From CAILZL01 sp049840395 (GTDB lineage: Bacteria; Pseudomonadota; Gammaproteobacteria; Steroidobacterales; Steroidobacteraceae), in contig JASGLD010000005.1 of assembly GCA_049840395.1 (NCBI GenBank), forward strand, positions 868,001-932,000: 64,000 bases of DNA. The letters are read 5' to 3'. The notes beneath the pieces were generated by a model. The model saw nothing but the letters and a program-made list of their open reading frames with translations. It made no database searches and was not told where the DNA came from. Position numbers and translations under genes: made by a program. This document shows positions 33,450 to 41,552 of the stretch, in pieces; the first letter of the stretch is position 1, and the number at the start of each line of letters is the position of its first letter.

Positions 33450-36422
33450 GTGAGTCCTCGGTCTATTGCGCTTGGAACTTACGAATCATCCGGATCGAGA
33501 AACGCTGGGTCGAGAAACGTCAGGTCGAGACGGGGATTGCGAGGCTGCATGCTGTGCGAACTGTGGTTCGCGGCAGTGCTGTCGCTCGTCCTGTGTTTTC
33601 CCGCTGCTGCGATGAATCGCATGAGTTTCAATGTTGCACAACAGAGCGCGGACAAGGCCTTGATCGAGTTTGCGCGTCAGGCGGAGTTGCAGATGTTGTT
33701 CCCCACCGAACGCATCAATCAATTTACGACGCACGCGCTACAGGGGAATTACTCGATAGAAGAGGCGCTGACGTTGCTGTTGCGCGATACCGGCCTGTCC
33801 GCGGAGTTAAGCGGCGCCGGCATGCTGATCGTCAAAATCACACAGCCTGTAGGAAGCGCAATGAAAAAGAAGAATTGGTTGTCAGAGTTTTTCTCGTCGC
33901 TCGCCGTCTCTGCCACAGTGGTGGCCTACGTTACGCCCAGCGTTACGCATGCGCAGGAGATCGGTGAAGCACAGCTGGAAGAGATCATCGTCACCGCCAC
34001 CAAGCGCGATACCGATCTGCAGCGTACGTCGATTGCCATCCAGGTGTACAGCGCCGAGACCCTGCAGAAAGAAGGCAAGAAGCGCATCGACGAAATCATG
34101 AACGGTACTGTGGGTGTGCAGGTGCAGGACGGTCCGGGTGGCGCGTCTTTCTACATGCGCGGCATCAATGGCACACCGTTCTTCAACGACACCGGCGGCA
34201 CCAGCCCGGGTCTGTCGACTGTCGCCATCATGGTGGATGGTGTGGTGCAGGCGCGCGGCGAAGTGGTGCGCGGCGGCACGCTGGATATGGCGCAGGTAGA
34301 AGTCATGCGCGGTCCACAAAGCACCACGGTGGGCGCTAACTCGTTGGTGGGTGCAGTGAGTCTGGTATCGAATCAACCGGCTTTCGACTATCACGCCAGC
34401 GGTTCACTGGAAGTGGGTAACTATAATCTGCAGGCCTTGCAGGCGGTGTTGAATATGCCGCTGTCCAGCAATCAGGCATTGCGCTTTGCCTTCTCCACCA
34501 ATAAGCGCGATGGCTACGCCAGCAGTGGCGCCGGCGATTCGGATCTGACCAATGTGCGCGCCAAGTATCGTTGGCAGGCCAGCACTAATTTGAATCTGGT
34601 GCTGACGGCCGAGCGACAGGTGATTGGCGGCCTGGGCGTGACGCAAGGCGCCACGACGTATGCCGGCTTCTGGGAGCCGTATTCGCCGGCACGTGCAGCT
34701 TGCACCACTACCGTGTTGGTGGATTGCTATGACCAGATCTCCGGTTATCCGGCGCAGTTCGGTCACGTCAATACCACCACCACTTATCTACAACGTTCTG
34801 ATGCTTGGAATGACGGTTATCCGGCCGACTCCTGGCCCAACGATCCGTTCTTCACCACCAAGATCAATACCTACAGCGCCAATCTCGATTGGCAGTTGGG
34901 CTTTGGCACACTGACCTTCATTCCGTCACGTCAGAGGATCAATTACAAAACCACCGGGCCGGAGGTGGTGGCGACAGGATCGTTTATTCACTACGACCAC
35001 GATCAAACGGTGGATCAGTTCGATCTACGTCTGGCCTCCAATAACGGCACGCGACTGGAGTGGCTGGCAGGCCTGTACTACAGCGATAACAGTCGCAATG
35101 GACCGGTGAGTGGCCAGTACCAACCCGGTGCAGCCACCGGCACCAATGTTTGTCCGGCAGCGGGCAGCACGGGTAACCCACAGGGTCTGTACTGTTTCAG
35201 TTGGACCGATACCTTGGACTCCGAGTCGAAGAGTTCATCGGTGTACGGCAATCTATCGTTCTCCTTGTTGGAGACGCTGCGTCTGAGTGGTGCTCTGCGT
35301 TACACCAAGGATGAGAAGAGCTTTACCTCTTCACAACCGGCCAGTAACAGCCTGGCGCTGGGTGTGGGCGCCTCCGATGCGCCGCGCATTCCCTACGTCT
35401 ATTCCAATAGCGGTGCCGGTACCTGGAGCAAGGTGACCTATCGTGCAGGCATTGAATATGATCTGACGCCAGCGGCGATGGCCTATGCCACTTACTCGAC
35501 TGGCTATCAGGCGGGTGATGTCGCTGTCGCCATGGGGGGTTCGGGCATCGGTGTGTTGCCCTATGCCTGCGACCGCTCCAGTAATGCCAACTGTTCGCTG
35601 CCGTTGCTCTTGAAGCAGGCAACGTTGGGCATCAAGAGCCAGTGGCTGGATCGCAAGCTGCAAGCCAATCTCGAAGCCTTCGATACGCGTTACACCAACC
35701 AGCTGCAGGTGGTGACGGCGTATGCATTGGATGCTGCGCCATATGGTGTGCCAACCACCACGGGCTGTGCTTTCAATGTGGGCGATCCTGTGGGCACAGG
35801 TGGTACGGGTGCGACGGCTTATCACTGCGTGACCGATGGCGCCAGCACCAATCAAGTCAAATCGCAGGGGGTGGATCTCGATCTGATTTACCTGCCTACC
35901 GCCAGTGATCGCATCGAGTTGTCGTTGGAAAAGTTGCACTCGGAGCAGTCGGCGGTGAGCGCTCAGGTGGCGACGCAGGCACAGCTGGAAGCGGCGGGTG
36001 TACCGGCGGCGCAGGCGGCCTTGTTGCTGGATCGCTTCAGAACCACTGCTCAGGGCTTTGGTGGTCTGCCGCAACAGAACTCGCCATCGACCAGTATCAA
36101 TGCCAGTTACGCGCATACCTTCCAGATGGGTGCGCGGGGTTCATTGACGCCCAAGGCCAATTGGATACACAAGTCCGACTATTGGACTGCCGGCTTTCCC
36201 ACCGGCGTACGCGCAGTGACCAATATTCAAGACGACTACAATCTCTACAACGCCTACTTGAGTTGGCAATCGGCGGACGGCAAATTTTCCGTCAATGGCT
36301 ACGTCAAGAACATAGAGAGCACACCGGTGCTGCTCAATCAGGGCAGCCGTCCGGGCACGGCGGTGGCGGTCAGCCTCGATGCGCCGCGTACCTACGGACT
36401 GGTGGTGTCGGGAAATTTCTGA
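33450..36422 (+). CDS. TonB-dependent receptor with N-terminal STN signalling domain and an internal signal-peptide-like start
   Basis: Up to 990 residues. GTG 33450 (GGGGG upstream) or ATG 33549 begins the protein; the latter gives a normal signal peptide (MLCELWFAAVLSLVLCFPAAA). An STN domain follows (FNVAQQSADKALIEFARQAELQMLF, LQGNYSIEEALTLLLRDTGL), which would signal to FecR. At residue 138 a second complete signal-peptide-like stretch appears (MKKKNWLSEFFSS, then LAVSATVVAYVTPSVTHAQ) with its own AGGA site seven bases before ATG 33861. After this the TonB receptor starts: LEEIIVTATKRDTDLQRTSIAIQV, plug motifs, the barrel, and the terminal TYGLVVSGNF. The gene may thus make an STN-receptor fusion and a receptor alone. 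The substrate is unknown. Confidence 0.9.
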   Translation: MSPRSIALGTYESSGSRNAGSRNVRSRRGLRGCMLCELWFAAVLSLVLCFPAAAMNRMSFNVAQQSADKALIEFARQAELQMLFPTERINQFTTHALQGNYSIEEALTLLLRDTGLSAELSGAGMLIVKITQPVGSAMKKKNWLSEFFSSLAVSATVVAYVTPSVTHAQEIGEAQLEEIIVTATKRDTDLQRTSIAIQVYSAETLQKEGKKRIDEIMNGTVGVQVQDGPGGASFYMRGINGTPFFNDTGGTSPGLSTVAIMVDGVVQARGEVVRGGTLDMAQVEVMRGPQSTTVGANSLVGAVSLVSNQPAFDYHASGSLEVGNYNLQALQAVLNMPLSSNQALRFAFSTNKRDGYASSGAGDSDLTNVRAKYRWQASTNLNLVLTAERQVIGGLGVTQGATTYAGFWEPYSPARAACTTTVLVDCYDQISGYPAQFGHVNTTTTYLQRSDAWNDGYPADSWPNDPFFTTKINTYSANLDWQLGFGTLTFIPSRQRINYKTTGPEVVATGSFIHYDHDQTVDQFDLRLASNNGTRLEWLAGLYYSDNSRNGPVSGQYQPGAATGTNVCPAAGSTGNPQGLYCFSWTDTLDSESKSSSVYGNLSFSLLETLRLSGALRYTKDEKSFTSSQPASNSLALGVGASDAPRIPYVYSNSGAGTWSKVTYRAGIEYDLTPAAMAYATYSTGYQAGDVAVAMGGSGIGVLPYACDRSSNANCSLPLLLKQATLGIKSQWLDRKLQANLEAFDTRYTNQLQVVTAYALDAAPYGVPTTTGCAFNVGDPVGTGGTGATAYHCVTDGASTNQVKSQGVDLDLIYLPTASDRIELSLEKLHSEQSAVSAQVATQAQLEAAGVPAAQAALLLDRFRTTAQGFGGLPQQNSPSTSINASYAHTFQMGARGSLTPKANWIHKSDYWTAGFPTGVRAVTNIQDDYNLYNAYLSWQSADGKFSVNGYVKNIESTPVLLNQGSRPGTAVAVSLDAPRTYGLVVSGNF
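33492..33536 (+). repeat. Three 15-bp tandem repeats at the 5' end of the STN receptor gene
   Basis: Copies GGATCGAGAAACGCT, GGGTCGAGAAACGTC and a diverged AGGTCGAGACGGGGA lie in a row. If translated from GTG 33450 they code GSRNA-GSRNV-RSRRG, a basic stretch before the hydrophobic core of the first signal peptide. If translation starts at ATG 33549 they are leader DNA. Confidence 0.75.
33861..33864 (+). promoter_or_regulatory. Internal translation start candidate of the TonB receptor
   Basis: ATG 33861 is preceded by AGGAAGCGCA and followed by codons for a textbook signal peptide (MKKKNWLSEFF...). It is in frame with the long gene. This would make a receptor without the STN domain. Confidence 0.6.
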
Positions 36423-36462
36423 GAGAGCGTAAGATCGGCCAGTCATGGCCACTTGCCTGTAC

Positions 36463-36489
36463 AAAGCCCGCAACTGCGGGCTTTGTTTT
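36463..36489 (+). terminator. Rho-independent terminator of the FecI/FecR/receptor cassette
   Basis: Stem AAAGCCCGCA / TGCGGGCTTT with a 2-base loop, followed by GTTTT, about 40 bases after the receptor stop. Confidence 0.85.
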
Positions 36490-36648
36490 GCTGACGGTTG
36501 GTAACTTTTGTTACATGCAAGCCATACTAATCTGGTCATCTGTCCTTACTTCATGAAACTTTTATGACGCAACTCAGGTTGAGAGCTGCGTCGCCGTTAC
36601 TCAGTGTCGCGGCCGCTAAATTTGCGCGGTCCGATATGGGTAACAGGC

Positions 36649-38487
36649 ATGTCAGAAGCATTCGATGAAACTCAAACCATGCGCCTGCGGCGCATGGACA
36701 CCGCCGCCGTGCAATTGACGGCCATCATTCGCAAAGGCGATCTCGCCACTTTATTTCAGCCCATCGTCGATCCGCGCAGCCGCAGCTTGTTCGGTTATGA
36801 AGCGTTGACGCGTGGGCCTTCCAGTAGCTGGCTGCATTCGCCGCAGCATCTGTTCGGTACGGCACAGCGTTGTGGTTTACGTCTGGAGCTGGAGTTTCGT
36901 TGTATTGAATTGGCCGCGCGACGCTTCGTCGAACTGAAGGCGGAGGGGCGTCTGTTTGTAAATGTTTCGCCGGATTCGGTTTATGAGGAGCCGCGTTTCG
37001 CAGAGCGCTTTCTGCAAACCATCGTAGCGGCGGGCCTGGCCCCGGATCGTTGCGTAATGGAGTTGACCGAAGAAAGTCTGCTGGATGACTACGCAATGCT
37101 GCGTTCGACCTTGCAGCAACTACGTGAAGGCGGTTGTGAGTTCGCCATCGACGATCTGGGCGCCGGTTCATCTGGGTTACGCACCTGGTCTGAATTACGT
37201 CCTGACTACGTCAAGATCGATCGCTACTTCATCAGCAACATTGATTCGGATTCCACCAAGTATGGCTTTGTGCGTTCCATCATCGATCTCGGCCGCACCA
37301 TCGGTTGTCGGGTGATCGCAGAAGGCGTGGAAACGCCGGGCGAATGCCGCGAACTGATGGAGTTAGGTATAGATCGCTTGCAGGGCTACCTGTTTGGACG
37401 TCCGGAAGCTACGCCCAATGTGGCGTTGCACGAATTTACGGTGGCGGATCTGGGCAGAATCAGCACCGCAGCGCTACGTGCCGAACATCTGGCCATGCAC
37501 GTGCCGCCGGTGCCGCCGGAGATGCGCGTAGCCGACCTGGTGGAGCTGTTTCGTAGCGGCACCGTGCGTGACATGCTGGCGGTGGTGCAGAACGGTCGAC
37601 CACTGGGTGTGGTGCGACGTCATAGTTTGTTTGCCATGATGAGCAAGCCGCTGCATCCGGAAATCTACAATAAGAAATGTATTACCGCCGTGATGGAAAC
37701 GCCCAGCGTGATGATCGATGCCGAACTGCGTCTCGAACAGGTCAGCCGTTTGGTGACGCATAGCAGCGGCGCGCGTTGGACCGATGAGTTTGTCATCACG
37801 CTGGATGGCAAGTATCTGGGCATCGGTCAGACCATGGATCTGCTGCGGCAAATCACCGATCAGCAGTTGCAGGTGGCCAAGCATTCCAATCCACTGACAC
37901 TGTTGCCGGGTAATGGTCCGATCAAGGATTGCATCAATCGTTTGCTGGCCGATGCGCGCAAGTTTGTCGTGTGCTATGTCGATCTGGATAACTTCAAGCC
38001 ATACAACGATGTCTATGGTTATGCGCAGGGCGATCAAGTGCTGAAGCACCTGGCGGAATTGCTCAAGATTACCGTATCCGCGCGCATCGACTTTCTGGGG
38101 CATGTGGGTGGCGACGATTTCGTATTGGTGTTGCGTAGTACCGATTGGCGGCAGCGTCTGCACAAGCTGTGCAACACTTTCTCGTCGAGTATTACCGGAT
38201 TCTATTCGAGCAATGATGTGGCTGCGGGGCATATCGTTGCTGCGGATCGTGAAGGTCATCTGCGGCAGTTTCCGCTGCTGTCGCTATCGCTGGCCGTGTT
38301 GGACAGTGCGACCACCGGCCTTACCAGCGCCGAAGCGGCGGCGCAGCTGCTGGTCGAGGTGAAGAAACAGGCCAAGCGTCATGTAGGCAATAGCTTGATC
38401 TATCGCAGTCATGAGGGTCTTGTTGATCTGTCTGTCAGTGATGCGGAGGCAGGTTCGTTAAAGTGCGTGGCCGTAACCATTGCTTAA
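36649..38487 (+). CDS. EAL-CBS-GGDEF cyclic-di-GMP protein
   Basis: A 612-residue cytoplasmic protein. The N-terminal EAL phosphodiesterase domain keeps the key motifs: E51-A-L, NVSP, ELTEES, DDLGAGSS, DYVKID, and AEGVET, so hydrolysis of c-di-GMP is likely. The middle, about residues 285-410, holds a CBS-pair-like module (VADLVELFRSGTVRDMLAVVQNGRPLGVVRR, ITAVMETPSVMIDAELRLEQVSRLV). The C-terminal GGDEF domain has GGDDF at 487-491, a variant that may still be active or may bind GTP for regulation. The domain order is like that of known EAL-CBS-GGDEF phosphodiesterases. No membrane segment is seen. The start at ATG 36649 is preferred over GTG 36604; neither has a strong ribosome site. Confidence 0.9.
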   Translation: MSEAFDETQTMRLRRMDTAAVQLTAIIRKGDLATLFQPIVDPRSRSLFGYEALTRGPSSSWLHSPQHLFGTAQRCGLRLELEFRCIELAARRFVELKAEGRLFVNVSPDSVYEEPRFAERFLQTIVAAGLAPDRCVMELTEESLLDDYAMLRSTLQQLREGGCEFAIDDLGAGSSGLRTWSELRPDYVKIDRYFISNIDSDSTKYGFVRSIIDLGRTIGCRVIAEGVETPGECRELMELGIDRLQGYLFGRPEATPNVALHEFTVADLGRISTAALRAEHLAMHVPPVPPEMRVADLVELFRSGTVRDMLAVVQNGRPLGVVRRHSLFAMMSKPLHPEIYNKKCITAVMETPSVMIDAELRLEQVSRLVTHSSGARWTDEFVITLDGKYLGIGQTMDLLRQITDQQLQVAKHSNPLTLLPGNGPIKDCINRLLADARKFVVCYVDLDNFKPYNDVYGYAQGDQVLKHLAELLKITVSARIDFLGHVGGDDFVLVLRSTDWRQRLHKLCNTFSSSITGFYSSNDVAAGHIVAADREGHLRQFPLLSLSLAVLDSATTGLTSAEAAAQLLVEVKKQAKRHVGNSLIYRSHEGLVDLSVSDAEAGSLKCVAVTIA

Positions 38488-38592
38488 GAAGGCGGCGCGA
38501 TCTTGAGATGCACTGCACATTTCCCTGGTCGCGTCATCAGAACGTAACAGCGCCGACCCAGTATGCCGACCGCATTCATGAGCAGGTGCGCC

Positions 38593-38832
38593 ATGTATAT
38601 CGACAACGAACTTAAGACGCGAGACATCGTCACTGACTACTGGGATGTCTATCTGGAATGGCGTGCAGCCTATGGGCTGACCGATGCCTGCATGGGCGAG
38701 CTGCTGGCTGCGTTGCGCGTGGAGAGCCAGGCATTCGGTATTGATACGGAGCAGCGTACAAAATTACGGACATTGGCCCGTCTGATCGAGTTGGAATTGT
38801 CCGCCCAGGGGGCAACCAAGTCGGCGGCGTAG
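38593..38832 (+). CDS. Small hypothetical protein
   Basis: Not recognised. A 79-residue, mostly helical, acidic protein (MYIDNELKTRDIVTDYWDVYLEWRAAYG and LRVESQAFGIDTEQRTKLRTLARLIELEL). AGGTG lies five bases before ATG 38593; in-frame ATGs at 38578 and 38563 are possible longer starts. It follows the c-di-GMP gene by about 100 bases on the same strand. Confidence 0.5.
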   Translation: MYIDNELKTRDIVTDYWDVYLEWRAAYGLTDACMGELLAALRVESQAFGIDTEQRTKLRTLARLIELELSAQGATKSAA

Positions 38833-38979
38833 CGCAAAATGGCCGGCGACAGCCGCCCAGTAAAATCTCACCTTTAACCGTTAAGTAATTGACCGGTCAA
38901 CCAAACTCGAAATGAGTGCTGGACGCGCTGGTCGGGTTGGCGTTTGATGGTTGTCCGTTTTCAGCGAGGCGAGCGGGTC

Positions 38980-39195
38980 ATGGCCAGCGACGTGGAATTA
39001 ATTCCCGAATTGAACGGTGCAGAAAGACTGTCGTTGGAAGCCTTGGCGCGCGAAGTCGATGTGCCGTTGATTGAGGTGGCGCATCTATACAAAGTGGAGC
39101 GCGCGTCGCTCGAAGATGGCGCCAGCGTCGCTGTCTTTATTCCCGTTATTGCTTCGCGCCAAGTGCGCATCAAGCTTAAGCGTCACCACCACTAG
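38980..39195 (+). CDS. DUF3562-like small protein
   Basis: A 71-residue protein. The segment LSLEALAREVDVPLIEVAHLYKVERASLEDGASVAVFIPVIASRQVRIKLK matches the pattern I know from DUF3562 proteins: a helix-turn-helix-like helix pair, then an E-x-A-x-L-E-x-GA-x-V motif and a basic tail. The function of that family is unknown. ATG 38980 follows GAGCGGG; an in-frame ATG at 38944 is less likely. A terminator follows. Confidence 0.65.
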   Translation: MASDVELIPELNGAERLSLEALAREVDVPLIEVAHLYKVERASLEDGASVAVFIPVIASRQVRIKLKRHHH

Positions 39196-39222
39196 ACGGA
39201 ATTCCTTGCCGAGTTTGCTGAG

Positions 39223-39245
39223 CGGCACGATCGGTGCCGTTTTTC
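39223..39245 (+). terminator. Rho-independent terminator of the DUF3562-like gene
   Basis: Stem CGGCAC / GTGCCG with loop GATCG, followed by TTTTT, 28 bases after the stop codon. Confidence 0.85.
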
Positions 39246-39310
39246 ATTTCTATAGCCGGTAGATCAACGCTCACTCGTGGATTGCGCTCGACACGCTTGC
39301 GTTGTCTGCC

Positions 39311-39346
39311 TTACAGCTGTAAGCTAATTTTGGATTACAGCTGTAA
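39311..39346 (+). promoter_or_regulatory. Two BlaI-type operators upstream of the repressor gene
   Basis: Two identical perfect palindromes TTACAGCTGTAA lie at 39311-39322 and 39335-39346, with centres 24 bp apart. Both contain TACAnnTGTA, the known core of BlaI/MecI/CopY operators. They lie 25-60 bases before the BlaI-type gene, where they would overlap its promoter and allow autorepression together with the M56 gene. Confidence 0.88.
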
Positions 39347-39370
39347 GGCATGCGCTAGGAGGGTGGGGTC

Positions 39371-39736
39371 ATGGCCGAAAAACCGCAGATATCGGATGCA
39401 GAGTGGGAAGTCATGAAGGCGCTATGGGAGCTGGCGCCCATCAGCGTAAGCGATCTATGCGAACGGCTTGCCGACCGGCAATGGCATTCTAAAACCGTGC
39501 GCACCATGCTGATCCGCCTGACCAAGAAAGGCGTGGTCGATAATAAAGTGGTGGAGGGCGTCTATCGCTACTATCCCACGGTCTCGCGTGAAGAATGCAC
39601 GCGCTTGGCTGCACACTCTTTCATCGACCGGGTATTCGATGGCGCGCTGGCGCCCATGGTGGCGCACTTTGTCGGCCGACGTGCGCTGACTCTGGAAGAA
39701 AAACGTGAGCTGAAGAAACTGCTGGCCAGTAAGTAA
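39371..39736 (+). CDS. BlaI/MecI/CopY family transcriptional repressor
   Basis: A 121-residue repressor. The winged helix is clear (QISDAEWEVMKALWELAPISVSDLCERLADRQWHSKTVRTMLIRLTKKGVVDNKVVEGVYRYYPTVSREECTRLAAHSFIDRVFDG), and the C-terminal helices form the dimer. In BlaI and MecI the repressor is cut or inactivated after the M56 protease BlaR1/MecR1 senses a beta-lactam. Here the M56 partner follows 15 bases on. GGAGGGTGGGG lies before ATG 39371. Paired operators lie directly upstream. Confidence 0.95.
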   Translation: MAEKPQISDAEWEVMKALWELAPISVSDLCERLADRQWHSKTVRTMLIRLTKKGVVDNKVVEGVYRYYPTVSREECTRLAAHSFIDRVFDGALAPMVAHFVGRRALTLEEKRELKKLLASK

Positions 39737-39751
39737 GGCAGGGAGCCGACA

Positions 39752-41482
39752 ATGATCAATCAACTCACAGCATTTCTGGCGCCAACGGCTAGTTGGATTT
39801 GGTTTGCCTCTTGTAAGGGCGCACTCATCATCTTATTGGTGTGGGCTCTGCGTCGATTTGCCACCTGGCTATCGCCGCAGGCGCGACATGGTTTGTGGAC
39901 TGCGGCGTTGTTATGCCTGCTCTGTCCCGTGGGTCCGGAAATCAATTTGTCGCTAGATGGGCAAGCCGCAATCAACACGCCGGCTGCGCTGAGCGAAAAT
40001 TCGATGGCTTCTATCATCGGGCCGCAAAGTATCAATAGCGACTCCTCTACTCCATCGCGCGCCGAAGTGGTCGAACAGATTGATCGCGTAGGATTGCTAT
40101 CTAGCGAAGTGTTTCTTGATGGATTGATGTTGCTTTGGACGGCGGTCGCCTTGGCACTGGCCTGGGTGCTGGCAGCAAATTTTTATAGATATAGACGTAT
40201 AAGGCGGCATGCCAGTGAAGCCCATGCGGCCGCTCATAAGTTACTGGATGAGTGCGGGCTGCAGATCGGTTTGCATCGTCGAGTAGTGGTGCTGCAAACC
40301 CGGGATATTGATTCTCCGGCGGTATTCGGCTGGTGGTCGCCGACCTTGCTATTGCCGCTTGGATTGTCGCAGCAGTTGACGGCAGCCCAGCTGCGTCACG
40401 TGTTCCTGCACGAGCTGACCCATGTACAAAGACATGATGTGCTGTTCAGCTGGCTGGCGGCGCTCGCGCAGGTGCTGCATTGGTTTAATCCGTTGGTGTG
40501 GTATGCGGTGCGCCTCATGCGTATTGATATGGAACGGGCCTGCGATGCGGCGGTACTGGGTCACCTGAAGTCGGAAGAACAGCTGGCCTATGGGGATACC
40601 CTGATTCATCTCGCTGATGCGCGCACTGGCATGACTACGCGCGTCCATGGTTTGGGCATTGTTGAAAGTCACGGGCAGTTAAAGGAGCGAATTACCATGA
40701 TTGCGAAATTTGATGCCGCTAACTCTGATTATTCCTGGTTGGCAGGCGTGGTGATCTTGACCACCAGTATTGCGGCGCTGGCACAACCCGGCAAGGTGGT
40801 GAATGAGTTGAGTCGCAATGGCGCTGTAAGCCTTGTATCGACTACGGCGACGCCAATGCCGGCTCAACTCACCGGTGCTGCTGCGGCGCCTATTCCTGTA
40901 GTGGCGTCGCAGAGAGTTGAGGGTGAGAAGAGAGTTGAGGATGATAAGGTCCGTGGTGTGGAAGCCGTTTCCGCAGCGAAGCCAAGCGCGGCATCCAAGG
41001 CCGGCATTCCTGTGCAGACCTTGCTCGAGGCAGTGGCGACGAATATAGGCAAGAAATTCGTCGTCGATCCAAGGGTAAAGGCTGACGTTTCTCTATATGG
41101 TCAAAAGCTTGAGCAAATCGACTATGCCGGTTTGCTCACTATTCTCAAGATCAATGGCTATACAGCTTATGAGTTGAATGGCTATGTCAACGTTGTGCCA
41201 ATTGATATGGTGCGTACTATGCCGATTCCCACCGCGCTATTGGGTGAAGAATATCCAGACGATCAAATCGTCAGCACGACTATCGAAATAAAAAATACCT
41301 GCGCACCGTTGCTAGTGCCTATCTTGAGGCCGATGCTGCCCAGCTACGCCAATCTCGCTGCCTATACGAGCAGTAATATGCTGCTGATTACTGCCGATTA
41401 TGCGAACGTGAAAAGGATCAGGGAGACGGTGTCCGAGCTGGATGCAAAGTCGCCGCCGAATGGCAGATGTGGTGCGGGCTGA
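39752..41482 (+). CDS. BlaR1-like M56 membrane metalloprotease with a secretin N0-N1-like sensor
   Basis: A 576-residue protein. Four membrane segments are likely (about residues 16-35, 43-60, 127-150 and 326-345). The M56 gluzincin domain lies between the third and fourth, with the zinc motif HELTH (220-224) in LRHVFLHELTHVQRHD and the third ligand in DMERACDAAVL. BlaR1 carries a penicillin-binding domain after the last membrane segment. Here the part after an Ala/Pro/Val linker (about 345-415) reads instead like type II secretin domains. About 418-490 fits N0 (LLEAVATNIGKKFVVDPRVKADVSLYG, YAGLLTILKINGYTAYELNGYVNVVP), and about 498-570 fits N1 (DQIVSTTIEIKNTCAPLLVPILRPMLP, NMLLITADYANVKRIRETVSELD). 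It should relay an unknown periplasmic signal to the repressor upstream. Confidence 0.88.
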   Translation: MINQLTAFLAPTASWIWFASCKGALIILLVWALRRFATWLSPQARHGLWTAALLCLLCPVGPEINLSLDGQAAINTPAALSENSMASIIGPQSINSDSSTPSRAEVVEQIDRVGLLSSEVFLDGLMLLWTAVALALAWVLAANFYRYRRIRRHASEAHAAAHKLLDECGLQIGLHRRVVVLQTRDIDSPAVFGWWSPTLLLPLGLSQQLTAAQLRHVFLHELTHVQRHDVLFSWLAALAQVLHWFNPLVWYAVRLMRIDMERACDAAVLGHLKSEEQLAYGDTLIHLADARTGMTTRVHGLGIVESHGQLKERITMIAKFDAANSDYSWLAGVVILTTSIAALAQPGKVVNELSRNGAVSLVSTTATPMPAQLTGAAAAPIPVVASQRVEGEKRVEDDKVRGVEAVSAAKPSAASKAGIPVQTLLEAVATNIGKKFVVDPRVKADVSLYGQKLEQIDYAGLLTILKINGYTAYELNGYVNVVPIDMVRTMPIPTALLGEEYPDDQIVSTTIEIKNTCAPLLVPILRPMLPSYANLAAYTSSNMLLITADYANVKRIRETVSELDAKSPPNGRCGAG

Positions 41483-41552
41483 AGCGGTGATCTAACAAGT
41501 TGGCAGGTTGTTGATATTTGTGACGTTTAGATGACAGGATGAAGTGGGTGGC

